A DNA stretch of 64,000 nt from Orychophragmus violaceus (GCA_030180135.1 CM058238.1:9413248-9477247), one strand, 5' to 3'. Shown: positions 10,675-23,154, counted from the stretch's first letter. The notes: generated by a model not told the origin, from the letters alone. Made by a program: numbers and translations.

Positions 10675-11945
10675 TTATTTGTGATATTTCTTTTTTTTCT
10701 TTTTCTGAAACTGAAGTATACTTGTGCTCTTGTCTCTTCCAAAAAAGACATAGCAAAAGGGACGCTTTCTTTTCGGAACCGATTTAACCTGCGGAACGCA
10801 ATCAGATAAGTCATCTTTTTTTCTTTTGTTGCCTCCAACACTCTCCATTTGAACCAGACTTGGAACATAATTAAGAATAGCTGAACCACTCGTATGTACT
10901 CCAGCATCCACTTGTGTGACTTCATTATCCTCCCCAACAATGTATATCTTGTCCATGTGTTCTAGGTACTTACCTCTCTCACACCACACGACGACTTTCT
11001 TCTCCTCTTCGAGCAAGAACGTTCCAGGAATATAATAGCTCAAATTAAATGCTAAGACCTTGGTCCAAAACATCGCTCTGGTCTCCTCAATCTTATTTGT
11101 CAACCATATCTCAGTCTTGGATGTAAAATCGGGCTGTAATAATATCGAAAGTTTCTCTTCCCTAACAACGGACAGAATAGCAGTTACATGTTCACTGTTC
11201 CACTGATAGGGAAGAGGCACAATTTGAAATTTCTCAGTTGAAAAATCAAACCTGAGCAAGGATTCGTGGAGTTGCGTTCCCGTTTCATCTGTAGCAAACA
11301 TGTAAGTCTTTCCCTTCAAAGACACGCCATAATCAATGTCATTCAGGGACCAGCCTGGAGCTATATTATTATTATCGAGTATCCTCCATGAACCAGAGTT
11401 AAACTCGTAGACTTCCATCTCTTTGATACAATAATTAATTTTCAGTATTTTGTAGCTCTTACCGCAAGGTTTGTTGTCATCTTGGTAGTATCCGAGAACT
11501 AAGTCGTAGCCAGAGAGAGGCATGCGGGCTTTGATCCACTTGGTTTGACCAGTACACGGATTCCAAACCACGATTGTAGAGTCATGACCGGAGAAGCATA
11601 ACAACAAGCCGTCACAGTGAAAGACCTGATACAAATAGAATTGATATGAGTTACTAGAACGTGGATCGAGTAGGCTAAGCTCACTTTTAAACTCTACAGA
11701 TGGGTTCGCTCCAGTTCCATGTAGATTGAGGACGCTCATCGGACGAATTCCGCATTCATCAGACAACATGAAAAACAGAGACTCCTTTGCTGCTCTGTTG
11801 GACTGTTTTCTCGCGAATCCCATGTCGTTGATGAATAAATGGTTCCATAGCTTGCAAGTAGTTCGTAATCTTTTCAGAGACGTCGCCGGAACACGACATA
11901 GTATCTCCTCTAACAATTCACCTGGAAGATCTGCGAATATTGCCA
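10675..11945 (-). CDS. F-box protein, FBA (F-box-associated) family
   Basis: A single uninterrupted exon encodes 423 aa. An N-terminal F-box (residues 5-45; LPGELLEEILCRVPATSLKRLRTTCKLWN) is followed by the FBA type 1 C-terminal domain: FHCDGLLLCF, VVWNPCTGQTKWI, a YKILK block and a SWRIL block. FBA proteins are substrate adaptors of SCF ubiquitin ligases in nucleus and cytosol. The open frame extends nine codons upstream but opens with TTG, so the ATG at 11943-11945 is chosen. The last ~40 residues are Lys-rich and end next to the MITE at 10665, so the original tail may have been altered. Lineage-specific F-box genes are common in Brassicaceae; it probably has no syntenic partner. Confidence 0.85.
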
Positions 11946-12530
11946 TTGATTGATCAATCTCTGGGGAAAGCAAGAAAAACGGCGGAAAGAAAAATTGATC
12001 ATGGTCAATTTATATAATCTAAGGGTTTTCGATTTTCTCTTCCTCGCCATGTAATATTTTAATGATATTACATATATAGAATGAAAAGAGAAGAATTTAA
12101 CGAATTACCCATCAATTCTAGTCGAATTCCTTTTCTTGTATTCCCTTAATCCCTTTGTTGGTTATCACTATTTCTTTTTCTAAAAATAATTCACAACTGA
12201 TAAAGCTAATGTAATAAAACAATGAGTTCGTTAATAAATCAATTTTAACTTACTCCTATTAGTCGAAGTTCAATATAATATTAGTTGATTATAATGTTTT
12301 TTCCAGAAACCGTTTATAATTTCTGAATTGAGATTTCATTACTAATATTACTAAATACGAAACATGCGCGTTCGCGCGGGATTTCATTTTAAATAAATAT
12401 AATATATCTAATTTTTTTAAATATTAATATTTAATTATCTATATAGTAAGATACATATTCAAAAATGTTTTTTATTAAACTAAGATGGTAGTTTGGAACG
12501 GTAACAATGATACTTATAATTTATTTTAAA
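11946..12530. other. F-box 5' flank and AT-rich spacer
   Basis: Holds the presumed promoter of the minus-strand F-box gene (a TATATAA-like box near 12010) and AT-rich DNA. A GCGCGTTCGCGC palindrome at 12366-12377 with a degenerate CTAG neighbour may be a decayed Helitron end. Confidence 0.4.
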
Positions 12531-13683
12531 CTAGATTCTGGCCCGTGCGTTGCACGGGCATTGTATTTCTATAGATTTATTTCAATTTACATTCAATAGT
12601 AGGACAAAGCAATACATTAATATTAATATGGAAGATTATAAAGTTTATATTAAGAATGTGTTTCAAGTTTTATTTTAGGTAAAATATAATGTAACATTAT
12701 TTTATTATAAATAGACAGATAAAAGAGGGAAATGGCTAACCAAAAAAAATAATTTACATTCATCAATATCCTTTAAATTTGGAAATGCAATAATAGTAAG
12801 ATTAGGAGAATATACTTTAATCATCAAAAAAATATTAAGAATTTAAAAGTTTTAGCTCTATACACATTATTTGCATATAATTTGAACTCTGAATCCACAT
12901 AAACCCATGATTTTGCAAACATCAAAAATATACAATAGCAGATATACAATAGCAGATACTTGTGGCTAGACTAAGAAGATACTTGTGGCTAGACTAAGAA
13001 GATAATAAAGTACACATGATTTTGGGATTACAAACAATTGAGGGATTTATAAATTCGAAAAAGAAAATTAAACATGTTCTTCGAAGGAAACAACTCTGGG
13101 TTGAATATGGGTGAGTGTAAACAGCGCAATCTCCTTCTGCGTCTCTTGTTATAATCTCCCGAGCTCTTGTGCATAAGACTGCGAAAGTGTTCGTCAACCC
13201 TTCATACATGGCTTCTCTTCTTCCGATTTTCTCTTCTGCTTGTATCTTAAACCTTTTTCTGCTTTGTAATTGAAAGGAAACATAGCTGGGAAATTATCGA
13301 CGAACTGAGATCTTTATTCATCGGATTGAAAATTGAAACATTAAAAAAAGAGGGATTAGGGTTATGAACAAATCTAAATCAAAAACACATGTAAATCTAG
13401 ATGAATATAACTGGAAATAGGAAACCGACGCTGGATTTCTTACCTGTAGATGGTGATTGAAGGAGATCTGCCACAATGATGGTGGTGCAGTTTTTTTGGA
13501 GAGAAATGGGGGAGACGTTATTCAAAGAGAGATGGAGAGAGAGATAAAAAAAATGATGGAGTAGTCATCAAAATTATTTGAGGAATAGTCACCAAAAGGT
13601 TGACACGGTGGCAAAATCCTCTGTTCTGATTGGATGATTGCTCACTTTTTCTCTCACATAACTTGTCTCTTATATAAATTAGA
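12531..13683 (-). mobile_element. non-autonomous Helitron
   Basis: On the minus strand it starts TCTAATTTATATAAGAG (5' end 13683). It ends with a hairpin (GCCCGTGC..GCACGGGC in 12541-12559), a spacer and CTAG at 12534-12531, and sits between A and T. At 1153 bp with no Rep/helicase it is non-autonomous. Both ends match those of the 12 kb element at 34002-45965, including a GGAATAGTCACC block just inside the 5' end, so the two belong to one family. Confidence 0.8.
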
Positions 13684-15180
13684 TATATATATTTGTAGAA
13701 TTAGTTCGGATCAAGACCGGATTTTTCGAGTTAGATTTGGTTTCTTGCAGAGGAATCAATTCCTGGATAAAGAACCATGAATAGTTTCTGAAGAATCTAT
13801 ACCTTTGCATGATCAACATATTTTTGTACATTTAACTTAATCATTTCCGGGAGATGCCCATAGGAGTAGCGGTTTTGGAAATACTCAAAAATCCCATAAA
13901 AATATATATTAACTATCTAAATATAAAACCTGAAATATATGTATGAAAATACTCGGTTCAGGTTCGAGTATTACATAAAATCCGAAACACCTAGATTTAA
14001 GTCACATTCGAATATTTTTGTAAAATTGGTTCGGATCAGGACCGGATTTTCCGAGTCGGATTTGGAAAACCCGGATTTGGATTCAAATTTTGGGTTTCAG
14101 ATAAATGATTAATATTAGATAGTATATTTAGTCTCATATACATAGAAATATGGAATAAAGTTATAATCATTAAAAAGGTAAAATAAAAACTGAGCAAATC
14201 TATTTTATTGATCTGCTAATGTTGATTTAAGTTATATAAAACACTTCTCTTTTCAATATATTTCCAGACTTACAGATCATTTTTTCTTATGTCGTGTATG
14301 TTGTAAAATTACATACTTTGATTGGATTATTTGTATAAGATTGTAAACTTTGATGTGATATGTGATTATTTAGTGGATCAGTGGGAGATAGCTTGCATCC
14401 AAAGTTAATTGTGCTTTAGATAACGTAAGAAAACATTCAAAACAGAATTGTAAAGTCACTTCAAAAGAGTTGTAAATAACAAATTATTTTTTGACAAATA
14501 TATCTTTTTGTTATTTGTATCAATTTTTACAAATGTAAGTCTATCCAAATAAAGAACTAATTAATCATATGTTAGCAGGTTTTAGTATGACATTTCATGA
14601 ATTAAGAAAATCTAGAATTAGTTAATTTTCTAACATATTTTCGCATGTGACATAATGATGAATATGTAAAGTTAATGATAGTTTCCTAATCTTTATAGTG
14701 ATTAAATATATGATTATGGTTAAGTACAATGAAATTAGATAATGATTCTACTATACATAAAATATATTTTAGAGTATTTGACTCTTTTTAAGATTGATTT
14801 ACACATAATTCCTTTCAGAATAAGAACCAAAATTTCGTCTTGTAGACTATACTACAAGAGAAAACAAATATAATTTTGTGTTTTTTATTTCTTTTAGTTG
14901 ATATTCATTCTATATGTGTATGTTTCCCTACATAATATAAGTATGTAAAATGTTGTCATGTTTGAAAAAAAAAAATCAACGGATGCAATGTTTAACATAA
15001 ATAATTTCAACAATTCACTTGAACCATTGCAACTATTCACTTAAGTCCATAAATTTTTGGTTTGAAAATAAAAATAGATAAATAAATTTATATTTTAGAA
15101 AAATAGATTATTAAATTGATAAGTCAAATTAACAACAATATCTAAAATAAGAAGTTATTAATATTAACCTGAGAGAGAGA
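13684..15180. other. AT-rich spacer with a short direct repeat
   Basis: No gene seen. A ~50 bp block containing TTCGGATCA.GACCGGATTTT occurs twice (about 13703 and 14029). The rest is AT-rich and unassigned. Confidence 0.4.
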
Positions 15181-17210
15181 GAGAAAGAGAAGTTATATAC
15201 GAAAATGTACGAAGAAATAAAATGATGTGGTTAGATAATGAATATAATAGAACTTAAATACTTTTGTCTAAAAAGAATGATTTCAAAGGAGGAAAAAATA
15301 GAAATGAAAGACCTAAAATATTGTGTTAAAAAAATGAAGGATGTTTGCAACTACATATAGGATTTCAAAGGTTGCGATTAAAAGACAAATTTAAAAGACG
15401 CAACCCTAGAATGAAAAGATGCATTTTTGACTAAATAAAAGTTATATACAAAGGGTACGAAAAAATAAATACGAAAATATACTATCTTTTAGATTGTTGT
15501 TATTAATAGAGATGAATAAAATGTTGTGACTGAAGAACAAAACTAAAGTGTGTGAAAGTACAATAAAAACATACATTTGACGAAAGTATAAGTTATTTGC
15601 AAAATTATTAAAAGATTAATCCGAAAAGACAATAAAACTATATATTTGAGAATAATGTTGTGGTAAAGTTTTTTGAGTTTTTGTAGGTATAAATCTGGTT
15701 TTAAGTAAGGATATATTTGTTAGAAAAACAAAATAGTAAGATGTGTACAAGAAAAAAATATATGATGTGGTTAGATGATGATTATAACTTAAAGATTTTT
15801 TCTAAAAAGGAATGATTTCAAAAGAGGAACAAACGGAAATGGAAGACTTAAAATTTTGTGTTAAAAATGAAGGATGTTTGCAACTACATATATGATTTGA
15901 AAGGTTGCGATTAAAAGACACATTTAAAAGACGCAACCGTATAATGAAAAGACTCATTTTTGAGTAAATAGAAGTTATATACAAAAGGGTACGAAGAAAT
16001 AAATCCGATAAGACACGACCGCTCATTGGTATTTTTTAGATTACGGAAAAAACAAGCTAAGGAAAAACCGGTAAGATGAATAAAATATTGTGAATGAAGA
16101 ACAAAACTGTGTGAAAGTAAAATAAAAACATACCTTTTGACGAAAGTAAAAGTTATATGCGAAATTATTAAAAGATTAATCTGAAAAGACACTAAAATTA
16201 TATACTTGAGAATAATGTTGTGATAAAGTTCTTTAGTTTTTATAGGTATGAAATTTGGTTTTAAGTAAGGATATTCTTGTTAGAAAGAACAAAATAGTAA
16301 GATGTATACAAGAAAGAAGAAAAAGAAAATGATCTGGTTAGATGATGAATAAAATAGAACTTAAAAGCTTTTGTCTAAAAATGAATGATTTCGAAGGAGG
16401 AACAAATGGAAATAGAAGACCTAGAAATTTAAGTTAAAAATGAAAAATGTTTGTAACTACATATATAATGTTAAAGGTTGCGATTAAAAGACGCATTTAA
16501 AAGACACAACCGTAGATTAAAAAAACGTATTTTGACTAAATGAAAGCTATATAAGAAAGGGTACGAAAAAAATACGAAAAGACATGGCCGTTCATTGGTC
16601 TTTTTAAATAGTTCTATTAAAATATACATTTGAAAGACATACTTTTTAAACTAAATAGAAGTTATAAACAAAAGGATACAAAGAAATAAATCTGATAAAC
16701 ACGACCGTTCATTGGTATTTTTTAAATTACGGAAAAACAAGTTAAAGAAAAACCGGTAAGATAAATAAAATGTTGTGAATGAAGAACAAAACTAAAGTAT
16801 GTAAAAGTAAAATAAAAACATACCTTTTAAGGAAATTAGAAGTTATATGCAAAATTATTAAAAGGTTAATCTGAAAAGACACTAAAACTATATACTTGAG
16901 AATAATGTTGTGGTAAAAAAATTTGAGTTTTTGTAGATATGAAATGATGAATATAATAGAACTTAAAGACTTATGTCTAAAATGAATAGTTTCAAAGGAG
17001 AAATAAATGGAAATGGAACACTTAAATTATGTGTTAAAAAATTAAGGATGTTTTTAACTAAATGAAATATTTGAAATGTTGCGATTAAAAGACACAACCA
17101 ATGAAAAGACATATTTTTGACTAAATAGAAGTTATATATGAAAGGGTACGAAGAAATAAATACGAAAAGACACGACTGTTCATTGCTATTTTTTAGATTT
17201 TTATTATTTA
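15181..17210. repeat. tandem array, unit about 540-610 bp, 3.5 copies
   Basis: The anchor GATGTGGTTAGATGATGA or variants occurs near 15224, 15764, 16330 and 16942. Each unit also carries a GGTTGCGATTAAAAGAC block, an AAAACATACCTTTTGACGAAAG block and CACGACCGTTCATTGG. Copies differ by many substitutions and indels, so the array is old. No credible open frame. It may be the inside of a Helitron or a decayed satellite. Confidence 0.7.
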
Positions 17211-17213
17211 TAG

Positions 17214-17240
17214 AGATATATATATATATATATATATTAA
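17214..17240. repeat. (TA)n microsatellite
   Basis: About 24 bases of alternating TA follow the tandem array. Confidence 0.9.
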
Positions 17241-17596
17241 AAAATATATTATAGGATATTATAAATATATTTTGGTATACAATCATAGATTATAGAATAG
17301 TTATATGGTATTCTAAATATCATATAACTTTATTAAACTGAAAATACTCTTAATGAGTTATTTAGTTATTATATATTTTCAATGGTAGTTTCATAATATA
17401 ACACATAAAAAGATTTATTTCAAAAAAAAAATTTTTTTAATAGTATGATTCATTATCACGTAACAAAAATAATTATGTTACGAAAATTTATTGGATAGAA
17501 CACTAGTTAATTGATAGAGATGAAATCGTTCAAAATATGTTTACATACATTTTATTCATTTGTACCAAAATATTTAATTATCATTGAAAAACATTT

Positions 17597-19541
17597 GGGT
17601 TAAGTCTTAAGAGTTAATTCTTTTACTCACCTCTTATTTTAGCCAATAAAAATATACCATATAATATTATTTTTAACTGTTGACAAAAAAATATTATTTT
17701 TAACTATAAATTCAAATTAAAATCAAATAATTAAAACACACATTCAAATATTTATAAAAAGTATATATATAAATATATTATCAATATTTATATATTTTAA
17801 GTTTACAAATTTGTATTTAGAATTTAGGGTTTAAGTTTTTTTTAGGATTTATATATTATGGTTTAAAGATTATATTTTGTTTAAATTTGATTTTTTTATA
17901 AATTTATAAATTGTGGTTTAGGATGTAAAGTTCAGGGTTTAAAAATTAAGAGATTAGGGTTTAGGGATTTGAATTTTTTTTTTTTTAATTTTTTTTTTAA
18001 GTTTATAAAGATTAGATTTTAATTTTTTATTTTTATTTTTAAAATTTTAAATTATGATTTAAGGTTTAGGGTTTAAAATTTAAGTTTTAAAAATTAAGAT
18101 TCAAGTTTTAATTTAAAATAAATTAACTCGTTTACTTTAATTTTTAATATTTAATAATATAAAATATGATTTGTCACACTTTACTGGCTAAAATAAAAAG
18201 AGGTGAATACTTAGATTCATCTTATATCACGATCCGCAGTTCGCCCTAGTTTCTCCTTTGCTCCTAGGCCTATAGTTCAAGGTAGGCGGTGTATCTCATC
18301 TTTTCGGATCGGGGACTCCCCGGTGGTCGGCGCCGTTCGCCGGAGCCGGGGAGGGTCTTCTTCTTAGTTGCTTCTTCCCTTGTGGCGGTCCTCTCTGCTT
18401 CTCGTTCTACAACCTCTGGTAAGACCTCCGTTGTGCCTCCGATGGCCGTGTGGTTTATGTGTGGCGATGGTTGGGGTCTCGGCTCCGTTGTGATTCCATA
18501 TCTCCACCTTTTGTTTTATCTGGGCTGTGCTCTCCGGTTAGTTTTCTTTCTCCCTCGGTGGTCCCTTTTTGGTCTCTGATCAGAGCTTTGCTTCGCGGGT
18601 GTTGGTTCTTGATTCCCAGTCTGGTCTCCGATGAGGTTAGCGTGAGTCGCTCGGTTTTATTCTGGTGGTTGTAGGTTATAGATGTTGAGTTGGGATTTTT
18701 ATTTGTTTGGCTTGGTTTTAGTCCGTGAAATCTCTCTGATTTAGGGTTGGTTAGTCTGGGTTGCTAGTCTCGGCTGTTAGTGTGATTGTATCAGATCTGT
18801 TGTTTGAGCTTCAGCTTGTGGATGGGGTATGTGGTCTAGCGAGCTTTGTTAGGTCGTCAGGTTGGCTTGTCTGCGTTCAAGCTGGTTTGGTTATGGTTCT
18901 TGCTCCGGGTGGTGATTTTACTTGGTTTCGAGATTGTGCTCTTCCTTTCTATTGGTTGCGACGGTATAGTTCTTGTGGTTCTTCTCCTTATCTTATGCTC
19001 TTGGTCTTCTACTTCGAGCAAGGGTTCTCCGGCATAATCTTAAGGAATTGGGGCTTCGGCTCTTCTTGCATCTAGTCGTTGGTAGGCGAATGGTAAACAG
19101 TTTGGTCCTTCGTCCTCCTCCTGGGTTTGGTCTGCATACGTCCTGTTCGTGGCTCCTAATGGTGGAGCAATATAATGAGTGTCGATAGGTCAGCCTCAAT
19201 AATGTTCGGCTTCAGATGTTTCGCTTATCTTCTCTCTCGGTGCTTGGTGGTCACTGCTTCTTCGTTGTATTGTTTGCTTGTTCCAGTTCTGATCTTCTCA
19301 GTTTATTAGTTGGTTCTAGCTCTTCGGACTAGCGACTTTAGGTTTATTGGTGTTTTTAGCTTGTCTTGTTTATATTGTCTCCGGGGATGTTTTTTAATTC
19401 GCCGGCTTTTGACTTCAGTATCGGTTTGTGATAGCCGGCTTTAATCTTTGTTTATATTCGAAAAATGTATTCCATCCCGTTAATATAATAAAAAATCTTC
19501 CAATGAACAAAAAACTTAGATTCATCCTTAGGAATGAACCC
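17597..19541. mobile_element. MITE-like element split by a retroposon
   Basis: The left end (17597 on: GGGTTAAG, then ACTCACCTCTTATTTTAGCC at 17625-17644) is the inverted counterpart of the right end (GGCTAAAATAAAAAGAGGTGA at 18186-18206, continuing after the insert to AACCC at 19537-19541). The interior is AT-rich with telomere-like GGTTTAGGGTTT motifs. No clear target duplication was found, so the superfamily is open. Removing 18225-19513 plus one duplication copy gives an element of about 640 bp. Confidence 0.6.
18225..19513 (+). mobile_element. non-LTR retroposon without RT
   Basis: The block is flanked by ACTTAGATTCATCTTA (18209-18224) and ACTTAGATTCATCCTTA (19514-19530), a target duplication of about 16 bp with one indel. 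The 3' end is A-rich. Length and variable duplication size are typical of target-primed reverse transcription. The block is GC- and T-rich compared with its surroundings, with a GC-rich head at 18300-18350. It holds no reverse transcriptase, and the small open frames do not resemble proteins. It is probably a LINE-derived non-autonomous copy. Confidence 0.7.
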
Positions 19542-19633
19542 TCCATTGTCATTTTCTTGATCGTCATGTACCATTTAGTGCACATAATTCAATTTGTAAA
19601 TTGTTGAGAGTGAAAATAAGAATAGGAAAAAAA

Positions 19634-19745
19634 ATGCTTTACAGATTGCTACCAAAAAAAAAAAACAAACAAATTGCTCCAGTCAAAAATACTCTACAAA
19701 TTGCCCCAAATAAAACATACTTTACAAATTGCTCCAAAATAAAAC
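19634..19745. repeat. ~28-30 bp minisatellite in the transporter promoter
   Basis: ACAAATTGC(T/C)CCA recurs at about 19668, 19696 and 19724, with a weaker copy (ACAGATTGCTACCA) near 19641. The cluster lies 130-240 bp upstream of the CLT start codon; a TATAAGG box follows at 19787-19793. Confidence 0.65.
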
Positions 19746-19874
19746 TCATTCGGAGAGCAGAGAAAGATAGTTTCATGTGATGTCAGTATAAGGCAGTCGA
19801 CACAATCAAACCTCTCCTCCCATCTTTCTCTTCCTATTTCCTCGTGCTAATCTCTCGATCGAACTTGTGAAACC

Positions 19875-22800
19875 ATGGCGACGATCTCCGGCCGATTAAT
19901 CGCCGGTTCGACAGTATCGATGAGCTCAATTGAATCGCTTAATGCGAAGCCAGCTCAATCCCTTTCCTTAATCTGTCGAAATCAAATAAACGGTGTACCG
20001 CCTCTCGTCCTGCGGTCATCTCAAAGGTCCAGGTTGTGGTTAATCGAGGCGGTTCCATCGGCGAAGTCTTGGGACGGATCTGACGATGTCGAAGACACCA
20101 AGAAGAAGTCAGACGCGACCGGTGGAAATACCAATGGTCACGTGGTGGCCGCCGGTAAACACGACAGAACGATCGAGATAGTTATCGCAGCGGCGACGAC
20201 GGCGGCGCTGGGCGTGGGGAACCGCGTAATGTATAAGTTGGCTCTTATTCCTCTCAAGCACTATCCCTTCTTCCTCGCTCAGCTCTCCACTTTCGGGTAA
20301 CTATAATTAGTCTATGGGTTTGCTATAATCAAGTTAAAAACAGTTTCGCATACTCTGTTCTTCTTATTGGTGGTGATCTAAACAGACTCTAATTGTTGAT
20401 TCATTATCGAATCGGAACATTGAATTTTGAAGATGATTCTAAAAATTGTTCGATGTGGGAAAGTTGGTATCCTAAGTCTTATATTTAGAAAATGCACCAA
20501 ATATTCATACACAATAAATGTAATTTTCAGAAAGATTCTCTTTACGAAATGGGTCATAGTTGGCGTCCGGTCGACTTTATGTTCACCAAACATATTTTTA
20601 TGCGCGCTTATTACTTTTTCCCACGTGCGAGTTTCTCTGTGTCACCGACTTGTTGTAGTATTTTTTATTAGTGAGTTAATTAATTTGTTTTTGTTGGATC
20701 TGCAGTGAGTTAATGACTTAATTGAACGAAATTAATTTTATTTATATCCAGTCTGGATCGTGTCTGGATATTTGCTCTTTTCTGAATTTATATAACCACG
20801 TGTCAATCACTTTGTTTTTTTTCGCACGTGTCTCACTCTGTTTTGCATATGGGTGCTGTGTACAAAGTTAGTATGTATTGTTTTGCTTTCAGATTTTTAA
20901 TATGTTGACCATCAATGAGAACGTAAAATCTGTTGAACATCAGCACTGTGGGAGATATTCACGCTGGATTGTGCCTATATGAGTAAAACTTTGGAAGAGA
21001 ATGTATAATTATGAGAAATGGTTGTTTTGTGCCCAATGGATCCAAGTGGTTTTAGTATGTAATATGCTTTTTCACGGCTAACACATAGAGGTTATCTGTA
21101 TGACTAATTTAGAAATTAGCTCTTTTACCACAGGCTTAGAATGATAAAGTAAGCTTTGTTCAAATTGTTTTTTGCTGCTTTAATTGTTCATTTTGGACAA
21201 ACCCATAGTTTACTGTCACAATCACATATTCGATTTCATCTATGTATCTTGTTTTATAACAATAATTTTTTTTCTTTTGCCATTTCCTTCTTGCAGGTAC
21301 GTAGCTGTATACTTTACTATCTTGTATTTCAGATACCGAGCAGGGATTGTTACAAAAAAGATGCTATCAGTTCCAAAAATTCCATTTTTAGTTGTTGGCA
21401 TTTTGGAGTCTCTCGCTTTAGCTTCTGGGATGGCGGCCGCAGGTATCTTTACACTGATCCTACCCTTAACACTTCTTTCCCTTTCCATTTTCTATTGAAA
21501 TTTTCAGTTGATGTATACTTTTGTTTGTTCCATGAAATTACATCTAAACACTATAGATGCCTGCAATGCATGAAAAGCAACCCTGTTCGTCTTACTTACT
21601 ACCGTTTTTTCTTGACTCAGCAAATCTCTCTGGACCATCCACAACAGTTTTATCTCAGGTTAGAAACTTAAAACATTATTGTCTCTGTCTTCCATAAGAC
21701 CATGGTACATCAGTGAGTTTCTTGAATTTCGGTCTGGTGTATCAAAAACTGCTTCCCTCAAACTCTGGTTTTCTTGAATTACTAGCTAGCTGATGGTTCT
21801 TGTGTGACAAATGTTTCAGAGTTAATTCTAGTCGTTTTATTTCTTTGCAGACATTTCTTATTTGGCAAATTCTCTTCTCCATTGTTTTTCTCGGGAGGAG
21901 ATATAGAATAAATCAAATATTCGGATGTATTCTTGTAGCATTTGGTGTAATCGTCAGTGTGGCAAGGTTAGACATCTCGATTAACTTACTTGATATTAAC
22001 GTTACTTGGTTTCTTAGTCTCCTTTCCTTTAGTTAGACTTGTCAAAGGACAACGTAGCCAGTTATAACAACATATCTCATCCATGTTGGGTTTTACATAC
22101 TATTTTCTCTTGCATGTTCAGTGGATCGGGCGCTGCTCATTCATTTAAAGACGCAGGAATATTTTGGAGTCTTCTTATGGTGTTATCTTTTATGCTTCAA
22201 GGTGCAGATACAGTAATGAAGGTTTGTCAATCATTAACTAGTTATATCGTTAACTACAAAATTCTGGGGCTCTTCTATGTAACAGTAAATTCCATATCCT
22301 TGTAGGAAGTCATCTTTCTAGACAGCAAAAAGCGGTTGAAGGTAACTACACTGTCGACACACTTCAACAACATTTGTGGTTATTGAATTCTGAAAGATAT
22401 TCTTATCCTTACAGGGTACTTCACTTGATCTGTTTGTTGTAAACTCATATGGTTCAGCTTTCCAAGTAGGTAACCTTTGTGTAGCTTCTCGTTCAGACAA
22501 TTTTCTGTTCTTAGCATCTATTTTTGCTAAGCTAATGTTCCTGTTTCTGTGGTCAACTCAGGTCATATGCATTGCGTTGCTCCTTCCTTTTCTTTCTAAA
22601 CTTTGGGGCATACCGTTTAACCAACTACCAAGATATCTCAGAGACGGAGGTGCTTGCTTTCTGAACATTGGTGGTGCAACAACAGGTTAGTTGATGCTCA
22701 TGCTTTCTGCTCGTGTATCTCTTTGTTTTTTGACCTGTGTATAGCATTCAAAACGCTCGGTTTGGTTTTGACACAGGATGTGAAGGGGCTCCCCTTCTTC

Positions 22801-23154
22801 CTATAATGTTTGTCATGATGAACATGGCTTACAACATCTCCCTTCTACGCCTCATCAAGATCTCATCTGCTGTTGTGTCGTCTCTGGCATCCACCGTTTC
22901 AGGTACACCATTCATCTCGTTATAGCACGATCATCTCTGCGATATCTTAAGAGGACCTCTTGTTTGGCTTTGCCTGTGCAGTACCGATAGCTGTCTACTT
23001 TTTCACGCTTCCCTTACCGTACCTTGGGGTGGCATCTTCACTTCCAAGGGGGTTCGTAGCAGGCACAGTCATCCTTGTACTCGGCATGCTTCTATATGCT
23101 TGGACACCATCTCACACTCCCGATTCGGTTATCCCCACGCCCCCATCCACTTAG
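19875..23154 (+). CDS. CLT1: CRT-like (chloroquine-resistance-transporter-like) plastid thiol transporter, 10 exons
   Basis: Inferred exons: 19875-20296, 21297-21442, 21621-21658, 21851-21966, 22122-22221, 22306-22341, 22415-22465, 22562-22685, 22777-22902, 22982-23154. All have GT-AG borders and the joined frame is open (443 aa). Residues 1-100 are a Ser/Arg-rich plastid transit region. The rest is a hydrophobic drug/metabolite-transporter fold with about ten membrane helices: GNRVMYKLALIPLKHYPFFLAQ, ESLALASGMAAA, NLSGPSTTVLSQTFLIW, LLPIMFVMMNMAYNISLL. In Arabidopsis, CLT proteins move glutathione and gamma-glutamylcysteine between plastid and cytosol. Order with the next two genes matches At5g19380, hence CLT1. 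A copia element sits 118 bp after the stop, probably in the 3' UTR. Confidence 0.93.
20622..20830. promoter_or_regulatory. three CACGTG G-boxes in CLT intron 1
   Basis: CACGTG occurs at 20622-20627, 20797-20802 and 20825-20830 inside the ~1 kb first intron; two are CACGTGTC or its complement, the ABRE/G-box context. G-boxes bind bZIP and bHLH factors. The clustering is seen directly; a regulatory role is inference. Confidence 0.4.

Noticed and set aside
12354..12390. GCGCGTTCGCGC palindrome as a further Helitron 3' end
   Set aside because: The CTAG part is degenerate (TTAG) and no partner end was found; mentioned only in the spacer entry.
17820..18080. Telomere-like GGTTTAGGG motifs
   Set aside because: Irregular and AT-rich, inside a MITE-like element; not a true interstitial telomere array.
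18289..19199. Cluster of overlapping open frames on both strands
   Set aside because: They lie in the non-LTR retroposon; GC/T-rich sequence has few stops, and none resembles a protein domain.
20427..20708. 93-codon open frame in CLT1 intron 1
   Set aside because: Lies within the intron between exons whose borders join in frame; no homology apparent.
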